NCBI GenBank assembly: GCA_020725525.1 | Contig: DYEX01000019.1 | Span: forward strand, 1-38,147 | Length of the DNA stretch: 38,147 bases | Direction: 5' to 3' | Origin: Desulfovirgula sp. | Lineage (GTDB): Bacteria; Bacillota; Desulfotomaculia; Desulfotomaculales; Desulfovirgulaceae | Translations under genes and position numbers: made by a program | Shown here: piece after piece, positions 16,425 to 25,279 of the stretch | How the letters are laid out: the number at the start of each line of letters is the position of its first letter | Numbering within the stretch: the stretch's first letter is position 1 | The notes under the pieces: model-generated | Databases searched by the model: none | What the model was told of the DNA's origin: nothing | Seen by the model: the letters and a program-made list of their open reading frames with translations, nothing else

Positions 16425-17276
16425 CTAATAGGCGTAAATCCTGCCGTAAGGTCTTTTGGATACCGGCATCAGTTTGACAAAACGGCCATCCAGAATGCTT
16501 TCCGCATTGAGGTTAAAGTGCCGGGCAAATTCACCAACGTACTGGTGTAAAAGCCGGCGGTCCTTGTCATCCAGCTCCAGCACGCCCACTTCCTTGCCCA
16601 GCTGGTGGGGGGCAACCTCTCCCCGCAGGTAAATCACCCCGCCGTGCATGCCCGTACCGATGTAGTGGGCATGGTGGCGCTCACCCGGCTTGAGGTTTAA
16701 GCCCAGCAGGATCACAATACCCCCGGCCATGTACTCGCCAAAGAAATCCTGGGCTGTCCCGCCGATTACCAGTACCGGCACCTTGCCGGTATACTCCTTC
16801 ATATGAATGGCCGCCCGGTAACCGACGCTGTCCCGGATAAAAATCCTGCCCCCGCGCATGGCCATGGCCACGATATCCCCTGCCCGCCCGTGAACCACGA
16901 TCTCGCCGTCATCCATGGTATTGCCCACCCCGTCCTGGGCGTTGCCGTGCACCACAATGCGGTGCCCGGCCAGGAAAGCTCCCAGGTCGTTGCCCGGAGT
17001 GGAATAAACATGAATTTCTATTTTGCCGTCCTGCTGTGGGAGGAAGAGCCGCGTCCCGATGTAACGCTGGCCGCAAACGTTCAGCAGGGTGATCTTGCGG
17101 GCGCCGGCAAGGGCCGCTTCCCGGACCAGATCATTTATTTCCTTGTGCACAAGATCCCGGGCGTCTATTTCCGCCTCCTGTCCATCTATTGAAAGGCGGC
17201 TCCTCAGTTCATCAAGGGATCTAACACCACCCAAAAACATTTCCCGCAGCCCATATCGGGCACAGCTTACCGCCAT
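16425..17276 (-). CDS. Glutamate synthase GXGXG-domain subunit
   Basis: A 283-residue protein equal to the C-terminal beta-helix domain of GltB. Residues from about 60 show the repeating pattern DLGAFLAGHRIVVHGNAQDGVGNTM, GEIVVHGRAGDIVAMAM, GGRIFIRDSVGYRAAIH typical of the GXGXG domain. This part holds the synthase domains together and lines the ammonia path. Here it is a separate polypeptide encoded four bases after the FMN subunit, as in archaea and some clostridia. Confidence 0.92.
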   Translation of the reverse strand: MAVSCARYGLREMFLGGVRSLDELRSRLSIDGQEAEIDARDLVHKEINDLVREAALAGARKITLLNVCGQRYIGTRLFLPQQDGKIEIHVYSTPGNDLGAFLAGHRIVVHGNAQDGVGNTMDDGEIVVHGRAGDIVAMAMRGGRIFIRDSVGYRAAIHMKEYTGKVPVLVIGGTAQDFFGEYMAGGIVILLGLNLKPGERHHAHYIGTGMHGGVIYLRGEVAPHQLGKEVGVLELDDKDRRLLHQYVGEFARHFNLNAESILDGRFVKLMPVSKRPYGRIYAY

Positions 17277-17280
17277 GTTC

Positions 17281-18795
17281 TCACTCCCCCGCTCCTTTTA
17301 CTCCCAGCACGTCCAGTTCCCAGCCCTCCAGGCCCACCCCGCGCAGGTGTTCCCGGTTGCCCCGCAGGCTTTCAATGGCGTTAATGCCCATGCCGCCCAG
17401 CATTTCCTTGATCTCATGGCTCCAGCCCCGCAGCAGGTTGACCAGCCGCTGGCTGGCGATTTCCGGGTTCAGGCGGCGGGTAAGGTAGGGATCCTGGGTG
17501 CAGATACCCCAGGCACATTTGCCGGTATAGCATTTCTGACACAGGGTGCAGCCCATGGCCACCAGTGCCGCCGAGCCGATGTACACCGCGTCCGCCCCCA
17601 GGGCAATGGCTTTGACCACGTCTGCACTGCAGCGGATACCGCTGGCCGCGATGATGGAGCACTTGTGCCTGATGCCCTCTTCCCGCAGCCGCCGGTCCAC
17701 TGCCGCTAAGGCCAGCTCGATGGGAATACCCACGTTATCCCGGATGGCTTTGGGCGCGGCACCGGTACCGCCCCGCAGGCCGTCAATGGCCACGATATCT
17801 GCTCCGGCCCTGACTATGCCGGAGGCAATGGCCGCCACGTTGTGCACCGCCGCAATCTTGACGGAAACTGGCTTTTCGTAGTTGGTGGCCTCCTTCAAGG
17901 CATAGATGAGCATGGACAGGTCTTCAATGGAATAAATGTCATGCTGCGGCGCCGGGGAGAGAGCATCGGTACCCTCGGGGATCATCCTGGTCAGGGCAAT
18001 GTTGGCCGCCACCTTTTCTCCCGGCAGGTGACCGCCAATACCCGGCTTGGCCCCCTGACCGATCTTGATTTCCACCACCGCCGCCGAGTTTAAATACTCC
18101 GGGTCCACCCCAAAGCGCCCGCTGGCACACTGCACGACGGCATTTTGGCCGAACTTTTCCCGCATTTCCCGGGGCAGACCGCCTTCACCCGTATTGAAGA
18201 GGGTGCCGAACTCTTTAGCGGCCATGGCCAGGGACACAAAGGCCTGATAGCTGATGGCCCCGTAAGACATGGCCGAGAAAAGAATGGGCGTTTCCACGGG
18301 CACATTGGGCGAAAGCCGGGATGTAATGGACACTTTGTCCCCACACACTTCCACTTCCAGGGTATCCGGCTTGCGCCCCAGGTAAGTACGCAGTTCCATG
18401 GGCTCCCGCAGCGGGTCAATGGAAGGGTTGGTTACCTGGGAGGCATTCAGGACCAGGTGGTCCCAGTAAATCCGGTAGGGCTTGTCATTGCCGCTGCCGG
18501 TCAGAATAACCCCTCCGGTCTCGGCCTGTTTCTTTAAATCCTGCAGCTTCTCCCTGGTCCAGCTGGCATTGGGACGATAGGTCGTCGGGTGCGGGTATAC
18601 AGAAAGGGCGTTGGTGGGGCAGAACACCACACAACGCTGGCACCCCACACACGGACTTTCATCGCTGAACATGAGGTCCAGTTCTGTATCGTAATGGTGA
18701 ACCCCGTTGGGACACTGCCGCTCACAGACCCGGCATTTTATACACCGGTCACTGCGGCGTTCAACCAGAAACTCGGGTAACAGATGGGAAAACAT
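17281..18795 (-). CDS. gltB: Glutamate synthase FMN-binding catalytic subunit with two [4Fe-4S] motifs
   Basis: A 504-residue protein. The N-terminus has two ferredoxin-type clusters (Cys 18, 21, 24, 28 and Cys 49, 52, 55, 59). The rest is the FMN domain: FSAMSYGAISYQAF, GEGGLPREM, KIGQGAKPGIGGHLPG, SPAPQHDIYSIEDL, IDGLRGGTGAAP and CTLCQKCYTGKCAWGICTQDP, the last giving the buried Fe-S cluster. It forms glutamate from 2-oxoglutarate and ammonia delivered by the glutaminase subunit. The built-in ferredoxin domain suggests that electrons come from ferredoxin or the FAD subunit encoded upstream. Confidence 0.93.
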   Translation of the reverse strand: MFSHLLPEFLVERRSDRCIKCRVCERQCPNGVHHYDTELDLMFSDESPCVGCQRCVVFCPTNALSVYPHPTTYRPNASWTREKLQDLKKQAETGGVILTGSGNDKPYRIYWDHLVLNASQVTNPSIDPLREPMELRTYLGRKPDTLEVEVCGDKVSITSRLSPNVPVETPILFSAMSYGAISYQAFVSLAMAAKEFGTLFNTGEGGLPREMREKFGQNAVVQCASGRFGVDPEYLNSAAVVEIKIGQGAKPGIGGHLPGEKVAANIALTRMIPEGTDALSPAPQHDIYSIEDLSMLIYALKEATNYEKPVSVKIAAVHNVAAIASGIVRAGADIVAIDGLRGGTGAAPKAIRDNVGIPIELALAAVDRRLREEGIRHKCSIIAASGIRCSADVVKAIALGADAVYIGSAALVAMGCTLCQKCYTGKCAWGICTQDPYLTRRLNPEIASQRLVNLLRGWSHEIKEMLGGMGINAIESLRGNREHLRGVGLEGWELDVLGVKGAGE

Positions 18796-18831
18796 GTTAT
18801 CTCACCCTCATTATGTGTGATCTTGTCAGGT

Positions 18832-18998
18832 AATTGTTCAGTGACCCTGCTATGGTGCTGCCCAGCACTCACCACAATATGGCTCTGCTCCTGATATTTC
18901 AGGTTCAAATTGGTACCTCTAATTTTATGAAGACCTGGTATTTCCAGTGAGTGCTGGGCGGCACCGTGCCGGTGGCAGCGGCTTCACTGAACAATTCT
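18832..18998. repeat. Family 1 palindromic element, copy B (fullest copy)
   Basis: The core 18860-18959 is bounded by GCCCAGCACTCAC and GTGAGTGCTGGGC. Outside it a second inverted pair, AATTGTTCAGTGA and TCACTGAACAATT, defines the ends. Internal hairpins CCTGA TATT TCAGG and CTGG TATTT CCAG are perfect. It lies in the gap between the glutaminase and FMN subunit genes of the glutamate synthase operon, so it would be transcribed with them. Confidence 0.75.
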
Positions 18999-19022
18999 TG
19001 CTGGTTACATCCGGGATGAATG

Positions 19023-20162
19023 TTACACTGCACGGGCCAGGCTGGCCAGATGGTCTTTAGTATGCAGCCGGGCCACTACCGGCTCGCCCCCCGGCGGCGT
19101 CCAGGCCAGGTCCAGCCGGGGAGCCACCGCCCGGATGGACGCTTCTTCAGAGGAAAGAAAGACAAAGTCTCCTGCAGCGGCAGCTGTAATCGGCCGCAGC
19201 CTGATGCGGTCGGTCAGGCCGAACATTTCGTTATGATGGGCGACGATAACCGTAAAGGGGCCGTTCATCAACAGAGGGGCGTAGGCCATGCGCAGGGTCT
19301 TATAAAGCTCCCGGCGTTCCGGTTCCATATGCTCAATGATGTCCCACATGGGGGCGGCGAAGATCCTGGACACCACCTCTATGGGCAGGCCCTGCCGGCG
19401 CATGAGCAGGTCCACGGCATAGGCCATCACTTCCGTATCCGTATAAAGGGTACAATAGTAGCCAAACATTTCCAGATAGCGCCGGTTGGTGCCGTAGGAA
19501 GAGATCTCACCGTTATGCACCACCGTCCAGTCCAGGATGGAAAAAGGGTGTGCCCCGCCCCACCATCCGGGCGTATTGGTGGGGAAACGGCTGTGGGCGG
19601 TCCAGATGTATCCTTTGTACAACCGGTCAAGCATGAAGTAATCGGCAATCTCCTCGGGGAAACCCACCCCTTTAAAAACGCCCATGTCCTTCCCGGAAGA
19701 AAAGACGTAAGCACCATCGATCCGGGTGTTGATGTGCATCACTTTTTCCACCACGAACTCGTCATCTGACAGGTTATTTCCTTCTTCCAGGTGCTGGCGG
19801 GGAGATACGAAATAACGCCATACCACCGGCGGGTTCAGTACCGTGGCCTTTTTATTGGTGGGGATTTCTTCATCATAGACCACGTGGAAATGGTCGGCCA
19901 GAAATTCATCCACTATTTCCTTGGCCCCCAGTTGGTGACGCTCAAACATGATGTGCAGGGCGTAGTAATCCCTGTACTCCGGGTAAAGCCCGTAAATGGC
20001 AAAACCGCCGCCCAGGCCGTTACCCCGCACCTTCATGTTCACCATGGCGTTTATGGCCATTTCCCCGCCAAACCTTTCCCCTGCCGTGTTCATTACTCCA
20101 AACAAACCGCAAGCCTGGGAATCTTTTTCAGGCAGGTAACGCTCACTGATTTGCGGCTGCAT
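19023..20162 (-). CDS. Glutamate synthase glutaminase (class II amidotransferase) subunit
   Basis: A 379-residue protein equal to the N-terminal domain of GltB. The nucleophile is probably Cys18 in QACGLFGV, so removal of a 17-residue propeptide is implied; class II amidotransferases need an N-terminal Cys. HSRFPTNTPGWWGGAHPF, VHNGEISSYGTNR and TDTEV are conserved blocks that bind glutamine. It releases ammonia for the FMN subunit. The gene overlaps the FAD oxidoreductase by 20 bases. Confidence 0.92.
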   Translation of the reverse strand: MQPQISERYLPEKDSQACGLFGVMNTAGERFGGEMAINAMVNMKVRGNGLGGGFAIYGLYPEYRDYYALHIMFERHQLGAKEIVDEFLADHFHVVYDEEIPTNKKATVLNPPVVWRYFVSPRQHLEEGNNLSDDEFVVEKVMHINTRIDGAYVFSSGKDMGVFKGVGFPEEIADYFMLDRLYKGYIWTAHSRFPTNTPGWWGGAHPFSILDWTVVHNGEISSYGTNRRYLEMFGYYCTLYTDTEVMAYAVDLLMRRQGLPIEVVSRIFAAPMWDIIEHMEPERRELYKTLRMAYAPLLMNGPFTVIVAHHNEMFGLTDRIRLRPITAAAAGDFVFLSSEEASIRAVAPRLDLAWTPPGGEPVVARLHTKDHLASLARAV

Positions 20163-21450
20163 GTTCGTTCATCACTCCTTCATCGATCAGTAGCTCCCGT
20201 CTCAGGCCTTCCGGAATGGTCAGGTAACCGAATTCCTCCTCCAGGAGCTTCTCTTTAAAGGAAGTAACGGCACAACCCCGGCGCATCAGGTGAAGGAAGA
20301 TACCCGCCCGGGCAATCCCGGTCACCAGGGTAAACCCGTGAATGCGGTCGTCCTTCAACACAAATCTCCGGTAGCTGCGGGAGCCGGCATCAAAACGGCT
20401 GATAACCTCAAAGCCATCCTTTTCACCTGCCGTGTTGAGACCAGCCGTGATAATGTTCAGGTCAAAAAAGTGCATGGCATTCATGGAGGTGGCCCGGTCA
20501 TATTCCCGCTTCATACCCAGCATGTTGTACGCGGCCACCCGGCCGCCGGCGTAGGCATTGGGCCACAGGGGGAGCACGCGCCGGTTACCCATCAGGAAGT
20601 CGTAAACTTCGGCACAGTCTCCACAGGCATAAACACCGGCAGCGGATGTCTCCATCTGTTGATTCACCAGAATACCCCGGTTCACGGCCAGCCCGGCTTG
20701 CCTGGCCAGGTCCACCCGGGGGACCACACCTACGGCCACCACCAGCAGGTCGCAGGGGAGGGAAGTACCGTCGGTGAGCACCACTCCGGTGGCCCGCTCC
20801 CCGCCCTGGACTTCTTTAAAGGTGGTTCCGGTATATATGGCCACGCCGGACCGGCGGAAGGCCTCCTCAATCAGCCGGGAGGTAAACTCATCCACCACCG
20901 GCGCCAGCACCCGGGGAGCCAGTTCCACCACGCCGACCTCCAGACCCTTTTTATGCAGTGCCTCGGCAGCCATAAGGCCGATGATCCCCCCACCGAGCAC
21001 CACCACCCGCCTGGCCGAGGGGAGCAACCGGCTGATGCGCTGCAGGTCCTGCAACGCCACAAAGTTACAGATGTTCTCCTTTTCCGTATCCAGTCCCGGT
21101 ATGGGGGGTACAATGGGCCGCCCACCGGTGGCCAGCAGCAGTTTTCCATAGGAGATGGTCCGGCCGTCATCCAGTTTTACCACATGTCCGGCCGTATCCA
21201 GGCCCACCGCCCGCCGGCCGAGCACAGGGGTAACTCCCAGACGCTCATAGAAATCCACCGGGCGGTAGAGCATTTTCTCCACGGACACTTCATTATCCAG
21301 GTAATAGGGCAGCAGGGCCCGGGAATAGACATGGTGTGGTTCTTCCCCGATAACAGCTATGGAACTGCCTTTATCGAATGAACGCAGGGTTTCAATGCAA
21401 CCCACCGCACCCACCGAGTTGCCAATGATCAGATAATCAAACCTCTCCAT
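20143..21450 (-). CDS. NAD(P)/FAD-dependent oxidoreductase of the glutamate synthase operon
   Basis: A 435-residue pyridine nucleotide-disulphide-type flavoprotein. The FAD motif is YLIIGNSVGAVGCIETL, the NAD(P) motif VVVLGGGIIGLMAAEAL (about residues 147-163) and the second FAD contact GVYACGDCAEV. No redox-active CxxxxC pair is seen, so it is like nitrite- or rubredoxin-reductase flavoproteins rather than thioredoxin reductase. It probably passes electrons from NAD(P)H through the ferredoxin subunit to the FMN subunit, taking the role of GltD. ATG 21450 follows GGGGGAAG. Confidence 0.88.
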   Translation of the reverse strand: MERFDYLIIGNSVGAVGCIETLRSFDKGSSIAVIGEEPHHVYSRALLPYYLDNEVSVEKMLYRPVDFYERLGVTPVLGRRAVGLDTAGHVVKLDDGRTISYGKLLLATGGRPIVPPIPGLDTEKENICNFVALQDLQRISRLLPSARRVVVLGGGIIGLMAAEALHKKGLEVGVVELAPRVLAPVVDEFTSRLIEEAFRRSGVAIYTGTTFKEVQGGERATGVVLTDGTSLPCDLLVVAVGVVPRVDLARQAGLAVNRGILVNQQMETSAAGVYACGDCAEVYDFLMGNRRVLPLWPNAYAGGRVAAYNMLGMKREYDRATSMNAMHFFDLNIITAGLNTAGEKDGFEVISRFDAGSRSYRRFVLKDDRIHGFTLVTGIARAGIFLHLMRRGCAVTSFKEKLLEEEFGYLTIPEGLRRELLIDEGVMNEHAAANQ

Positions 21451-21465
21451 AAGCTTCCCCCTTGC

Positions 21466-21912
21466 CTAACTGGTGAACGAATCCTGATAAACCAGTGCCC
21501 GGTTGGGACACTGCTTCACGCAGGCCGGCTCTCCCATTTCCTTACACAGATCGCACCTGGCTACTTTGCGGTTGACTTCATCAATGACCACTGCCCCGTA
21601 GGGACAGGCCATAACGCAGCTGTAGCAGCCTACACAGCGGCCGGCATCGTGTTCCACCCGGCCTGTGAGGGGGTCCCTGTACAGTGCCCCGCTGATGCAT
21701 GCCTCCACGCAGGACGGTTCGGTACAGTGCCGGCAATGTACGGGGAGGGTAAAGGGCAGGTTTTCTTCCACCACCACCCGGGGTACCGGCCGTGGTGTTT
21801 CATGGAGAAATGCTTTGATAATGTTTTTACTGCGTGAATGTGCCACCACGCACCAGACCTCACACAGGTGGCAACCAATACAGACTTCCGGCTTGACCGC
21901 AACTCGAGGCAT
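21466..21912 (-). CDS. Four-cluster ferredoxin-like electron-transfer subunit
   Basis: A 148-residue protein with sets of Cys resembling HycB/DmsB-type subunits: CIGCHLCEVWC, CRHCTEPSCVEAC, CVGCYSCVMAC, then CDLCKEMGEPACVKQC. It should carry up to four [4Fe-4S] clusters. The ATG at 21912 (MPRVAVKP) was preferred over a GTG three codons earlier because GGAAGGAG then lies eight bases upstream. It is the first gene of the five-gene glutamate synthase operon, after an ANTAR-type leader. Confidence 0.9.
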   Translation of the reverse strand: MPRVAVKPEVCIGCHLCEVWCVVAHSRSKNIIKAFLHETPRPVPRVVVEENLPFTLPVHCRHCTEPSCVEACISGALYRDPLTGRVEHDAGRCVGCYSCVMACPYGAVVIDEVNRKVARCDLCKEMGEPACVKQCPNRALVYQDSFTS

Positions 21913-21960
21913 TTCTGTCACTCCTTCCCCGATAGACTAGACTAAAGTTGTAAAAAAGAC

Positions 21961-22070
21961 AAAAAAGCCCACGGCAGGCCTGTGGGATGGAAATGGACAT
22001 TTTCCTCCTTGAAAGGTGACCTGCACGTGGGCCTCGTTGCCCTCGTTAACCCGGCACACCGTTGTACCGG
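21961..22070 (-). promoter_or_regulatory. ANTAR antitermination leader of the glutamate synthase operon
   Basis: On the minus strand hairpin 1 (22051-22070) has a 7-bp stem and loop AACGGT. After eight bases hairpin 2 (22029-22042) has stem GGGC/GCCC and loop AACGAG. Both loops have A at position 1 and G at 4, the ANTAR-protein recognition rule. The 3' arm of hairpin 2 is also the start of a terminator (GCCCACGTGCAGG with CCTGCCGTGGGC, then TTTTTTG, ending near 21961), so the two are exclusive. Confidence 0.85.
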
Positions 22071-22098
22071 TTTAGTTTATTGTAAATGTCCATTAAAA

Positions 22099-22125
22099 CC
22101 GTCCGGGTTTTCCTAAAACCGGATG
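22099..22125 (-). terminator. Possible weak terminator after glnA1
   Basis: On the minus strand TCCGGTTTT and AAAACCCGGA pair with one bulged C, followed by CGGTTTT. The T-run is short. Confidence 0.4.
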
Positions 22126-22211
22126 TACCAATTAAATCTTGCACACCAGGAACAGGGTCATGTTTTTGTGTGAGTGCCGGGCCGCATCCAGCCAGGTTCA
22201 CTGAATATTTA
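22125..22211 (-). repeat. Family 1 element, partial copy D
   Basis: Read on the minus strand, the left end GTAAATATTCAGTGAACCTG, then GCCCGGCACTCAC and an interior ending in ATTTAATTGGTACATCC align with the left half of copy B at 18.8 kb. The right half is absent. It starts one base beyond the glnA1 stop. Confidence 0.6.
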
Positions 22212-22212
22212 C

Positions 22213-23544
22213 CTAATACTTGGTCAGGTACTCCTCAATCTCCCAGGGATGTACCTGCACGCGGTAACGGTCCCATTCGATACGCTTGGCCTCCATGAAG
22301 CGGCTGTACACGTGGGGGCCGAGAGCTTCCTTGATTACCTCATCGCGCTCCAGCTCATCCAGGGCTTCCTTCAAACTCTCGGGCAGGCAGCCGATGCCCC
22401 GCTCCTCCCGTTCCCTGGCACTCATTTCATAAATGTTGCAGTCGCAGGGTGGCGGAGGCAAAATGCGGTTTTTAATGCCGTCCAGCCCCGCCGCCAGGCA
22501 CACTGCCAGGGCCAAATAGGGGTTACAGGACGGGTCCGGGCTGCGCAGCTCGATGCGGGTGGACTGGCCCCGCTTGGCCGGAATACGGATGAGGGGGCTC
22601 CGGTTGCGGGAGGACCAGGCGATATACACCGGTGCCTCATAACCGGAAACCAGGCGCTTATACGAGTTTACCGTCGGGTTGGTTATGGCGGCAATGGCCC
22701 GGGCGTGCTTCATCAAGCCGCCAATGTAATACAGGGCCGTATCGCTCAACTGCAGGGGTGCCTGGGGATCGTAAAAGGCATTCTCCCCGTTTTTCATAAG
22801 GGACTGGTTTAAGTGCATGCCCGAACCGGCAATGCCGAATATGGGCTTGGGCATGAAGGAGGCATGCAGCCCGTGTCTCTGGGCGATGGTGCGCACCACA
22901 AACTTAAAGGTGACCACCTTGTCGGCGGTATCCAGGGCATCGGCATACTTAAAATCAATTTCGTGCTGCCCGGGAGCCACCTCATGGTGGGAAGCCTCAA
23001 TTTCAAAACCCATCTGCTCCAGGGTGAGGACCATGTCCCGCCGGGCATCTTCACCCAAATCCACAGGCGTCAGGTCAAAATAACCCGCCCGGTCGTGGGT
23101 GATGGTGGTGGGACGGCCGTCACTGTCTACGTGGAAGAGGAAAAACTCCGCCTCGGGCCCCACGTTCATGGTAAAGCCCATCTCCCGGGCTTCGGCTATA
23201 ACACGCTTGAGCACGTAACGGGGATCGCCGGTAAAGGGCGTCCCATCGGCGTTATAAATATCACATATCAACCGGGCCACTGCCCCGTCCCGGGGGCGCC
23301 AGGGAAAGACCACAAAGGTGGCCGGGTCGGGACGCAAGTACATGTCCGATTCTTCGATACGGACAAAACCTTCAATGGAAGAACCGTCAAACATAAGCTC
23401 CCCGTTTAAAGCCTTATCCAGCTGTTCCACGGTAATAGATACATTTTTCAATACTCCGAAAATATCGGTAAACTGCAGGCGGATAAATTTTACTCCCAGT
23501 TCTTTAGCCAGGTGCCTTACGTCATCGTTAGTCAACTGAGCCAC
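22213..23544 (-). CDS. glnA: Glutamine synthetase type I (canonical copy 1)
   Basis: A 443-residue GS I-alpha enzyme that makes glutamine from glutamate, ammonia and ATP. The catalytic set is complete: D53-G-S-S loop, metal ligands E131 and E133 (GPEAEFF), E188 and E195 ([11 protein letters not shown]), H244, GYEAP with E303, R313 and E332. There is no obvious adenylylation-type regulation, as expected for I-alpha. GTG 23544 follows GGGAGAGGTG. It is transcribed from its own promoter through an ANTAR-type leader. Confidence 0.97.
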   Translation of the reverse strand: MAQLTNDDVRHLAKELGVKFIRLQFTDIFGVLKNVSITVEQLDKALNGELMFDGSSIEGFVRIEESDMYLRPDPATFVVFPWRPRDGAVARLICDIYNADGTPFTGDPRYVLKRVIAEAREMGFTMNVGPEAEFFLFHVDSDGRPTTITHDRAGYFDLTPVDLGEDARRDMVLTLEQMGFEIEASHHEVAPGQHEIDFKYADALDTADKVVTFKFVVRTIAQRHGLHASFMPKPIFGIAGSGMHLNQSLMKNGENAFYDPQAPLQLSDTALYYIGGLMKHARAIAAITNPTVNSYKRLVSGYEAPVYIAWSSRNRSPLIRIPAKRGQSTRIELRSPDPSCNPYLALAVCLAAGLDGIKNRILPPPPCDCNIYEMSAREREERGIGCLPESLKEALDELERDEVIKEALGPHVYSRFMEAKRIEWDRYRVQVHPWEIEEYLTKY

Positions 23545-23585
23545 GGGCCCTTACACCTCTCCCTTCAAAAAACCGGGGCTATTTA

Positions 23586-23670
23586 CGAAAAAAAGGCCAC
23601 ACCTGCAGGACGATGATTCACCTGCTACATGTGGGCCCCATTGCCCCTCCCGGATACAACATCGTACCCG
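23586..23670 (-). promoter_or_regulatory. ANTAR antitermination leader of glnA1
   Basis: On the minus strand hairpin 1 (23651-23670) has stem CGGGTAC/GTATCCG and loop GATGTT, which keeps G at position 4 but has G rather than A at position 1. Hairpin 2 (23633-23646) has stem GGGC/GCCC and loop AATGGG. Its 3' arm overlaps a terminator (GGCCCACA...GCAGG with CCTGC...TGTGGCC, then TTTTTTT). Confidence 0.8.
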
Positions 23671-23702
23671 AATATGTTCTTACACCGTTATTTCAAAGCT
23701 AG

Positions 23703-23730
23703 TTTATAGTATATACCATAAATGCCTCAA
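23703..23730 (-). promoter_or_regulatory. Promoter of glnA1
   Basis: On the minus strand TTGAGG, a 16-base spacer and TATAAA place the transcript start about 25 bases before hairpin 1 of the leader. Confidence 0.6.
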
Positions 23731-23763
23731 AAGAAAAGGGCTTTTTGACAAATTTTTGCCCTG

Positions 23764-23798
23764 GAAAAAAATACCCTACCGGTATATCTCCGGCAGGG
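23764..23798 (-). terminator. Terminator after glnA2
   Basis: On the minus strand CCCTGCCGG, a loop and CCGGTAGGG are followed by TATTTTTTT, 29 bases past the glnA2 stop. Confidence 0.85.
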
Positions 23799-23826
23799 CT
23801 ATTAGGAGGATGGTAACAAAACCTTA

Positions 23827-25158
23827 TTAAAACTTGGTTAAATACTCTTCAATTTCCCAGGGGTGAACCTGGATGCGGTAGTTTTCCCATTCCTTTTGTT
23901 TGGCCTCCACAAATTTGGTATAAATGTCTTCACCCAGGGCCCCCCGGATTACTTCATCCCTGGCCAGCTCCTGCAGGGCTTCTTCCAGACTGGCGGGCAG
24001 GCTCTCGATCCCCAGTTCCCGCCGCTCGGCAGCGGTCATCTCGTAAATGTTGCGATCACAGGGAGGCGGCGGCTCAATGCGGTTTTTAATCCCATCCAGG
24101 CCGGCCGCCAGGCAGACCGCCAGGGCCAGGTAGGGGTTGCAGGACGGGTCGGGGTTGCGCAGCTCAATGCGGGTGGACATGCCCCGCTTGGCCGGAATGC
24201 GGATGAGCGGGCTGCGGTTACGCCCCGACCAGGCAATATACACCGGAGCTTCATAACCGGGCACCAGACGCTTGTAGGAGTTCACCGTGGGGTTGGTCAC
24301 GGCCGCCAGAGCCCGGGCGTGTTTCATTAAACCACCGATGTAGTAGCGGGCAATATCGCTCAACCCGTCGGGGGCGAAAGGGTCATAAAAAGCATTTTCG
24401 TTGCCCCGGAAGAGGGACTGGTTGGTGTGCATGCCGCTGCCGTTAATGCCGAAAACCGGCTTGGGCATAAAGGTGGCATGCAGCCCGTGCCGCTGGGCAA
24501 TCGTCCGCACCACAAATTTGAAGGTCACAATTTTATCGGCACAATCCAGGGCATCGGAATATTTAAAATCAATTTCATGCTGGCCGGGGGCCACCTCGTG
24601 GTGGGAAGCTTCGATTTCAAAGCCCATCTCCTCCAGGGTGAGCACCATAGCCCGGCGGGCGTTCTCCCCCAGATCCACAGGGCTGAGGTCGAAGTAACCG
24701 GCCTTATCGTGGGTGCGCAGGGTGGGACGTCCCTCGGAATCCACCTGGAAAAGGAAGAATTCCAGCTCAGGTCCCACATTCATGGTAAAGCCCATTTCCG
24801 CCGCCTCGGCCAGCACCCGCTTGAGAGTGTTGCGGGGGCAACCGGCATAAGGGGTGCCGTCGGGATTATAGACATCGCACATGAGGCGTGCCACGGCACC
24901 GTCCCGGGGCCGCCAGGGAAATACGGCAAAGGTTTTGGGATCGGGACGCAAATACATATCTGACTCTTCAATGCGGGTAAATCCATGAATAGAAGAGCCG
25001 TCAAACATCAACTCCCCGTCCAGGGCCTTTTCCAGCTGTTCCACAGTGATGGCCATATTTTTGAGCACACCGAGGATGTCGGTAAACTGCAGGCGGATGA
25101 ACTTGACACCCAGTTCCCTTGCTTTGGTCAGAACCTCTTGTTTGATTGCCTCATCCAT
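23827..25158 (-). CDS. glnA: Glutamine synthetase type I (canonical copy 2)
   Basis: A 443-residue GS I-alpha, closely similar to the copy at 22.2-23.5 kb throughout and aligning without gaps. The FDGSSI loop, [28 protein letters not shown] and TRIELR are all intact, so it should be active. ATG 25158 follows AAGGTGG; the frame is open upstream but runs through the leader hairpins. It lies directly downstream of an ANTAR regulator gene and is reached by read-through of a leader terminator. Confidence 0.97.
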   Translation of the reverse strand: MDEAIKQEVLTKARELGVKFIRLQFTDILGVLKNMAITVEQLEKALDGELMFDGSSIHGFTRIEESDMYLRPDPKTFAVFPWRPRDGAVARLMCDVYNPDGTPYAGCPRNTLKRVLAEAAEMGFTMNVGPELEFFLFQVDSEGRPTLRTHDKAGYFDLSPVDLGENARRAMVLTLEEMGFEIEASHHEVAPGQHEIDFKYSDALDCADKIVTFKFVVRTIAQRHGLHATFMPKPVFGINGSGMHTNQSLFRGNENAFYDPFAPDGLSDIARYYIGGLMKHARALAAVTNPTVNSYKRLVPGYEAPVYIAWSGRNRSPLIRIPAKRGMSTRIELRNPDPSCNPYLALAVCLAAGLDGIKNRIEPPPPCDRNIYEMTAAERRELGIESLPASLEEALQELARDEVIRGALGEDIYTKFVEAKQKEWENYRIQVHPWEIEEYLTKF

Positions 25159-25184
25159 AAATAACCACCTTCTTAAAGAATTTC

Positions 25185-25277
25185 GAAAATGGAAAGGCGC
25201 CCTGCAGGGATAGAACAGCATTCGTTCTTAATCCACACAGGGCGCCTTTGCCCATTTTTCGGTACGTCATTATACCG
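25185..25277 (-). promoter_or_regulatory. ANTAR antitermination leader of glnA2
   Basis: On the minus strand hairpin 1 (25260-25277) has loop AATGAC and hairpin 2 (25240-25253) has stem GGGC/GCCC with loop AAAGGC, both with A1 and G4. Hairpin 2 overlaps the terminator GGCGCCCTG...CAGGGCGCC followed by TTTCCATTTT. The leader begins three bases after the ANTAR1 stop codon, so it controls read-through from that gene. Confidence 0.85.
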
Positions 25278-25279
25278 GG

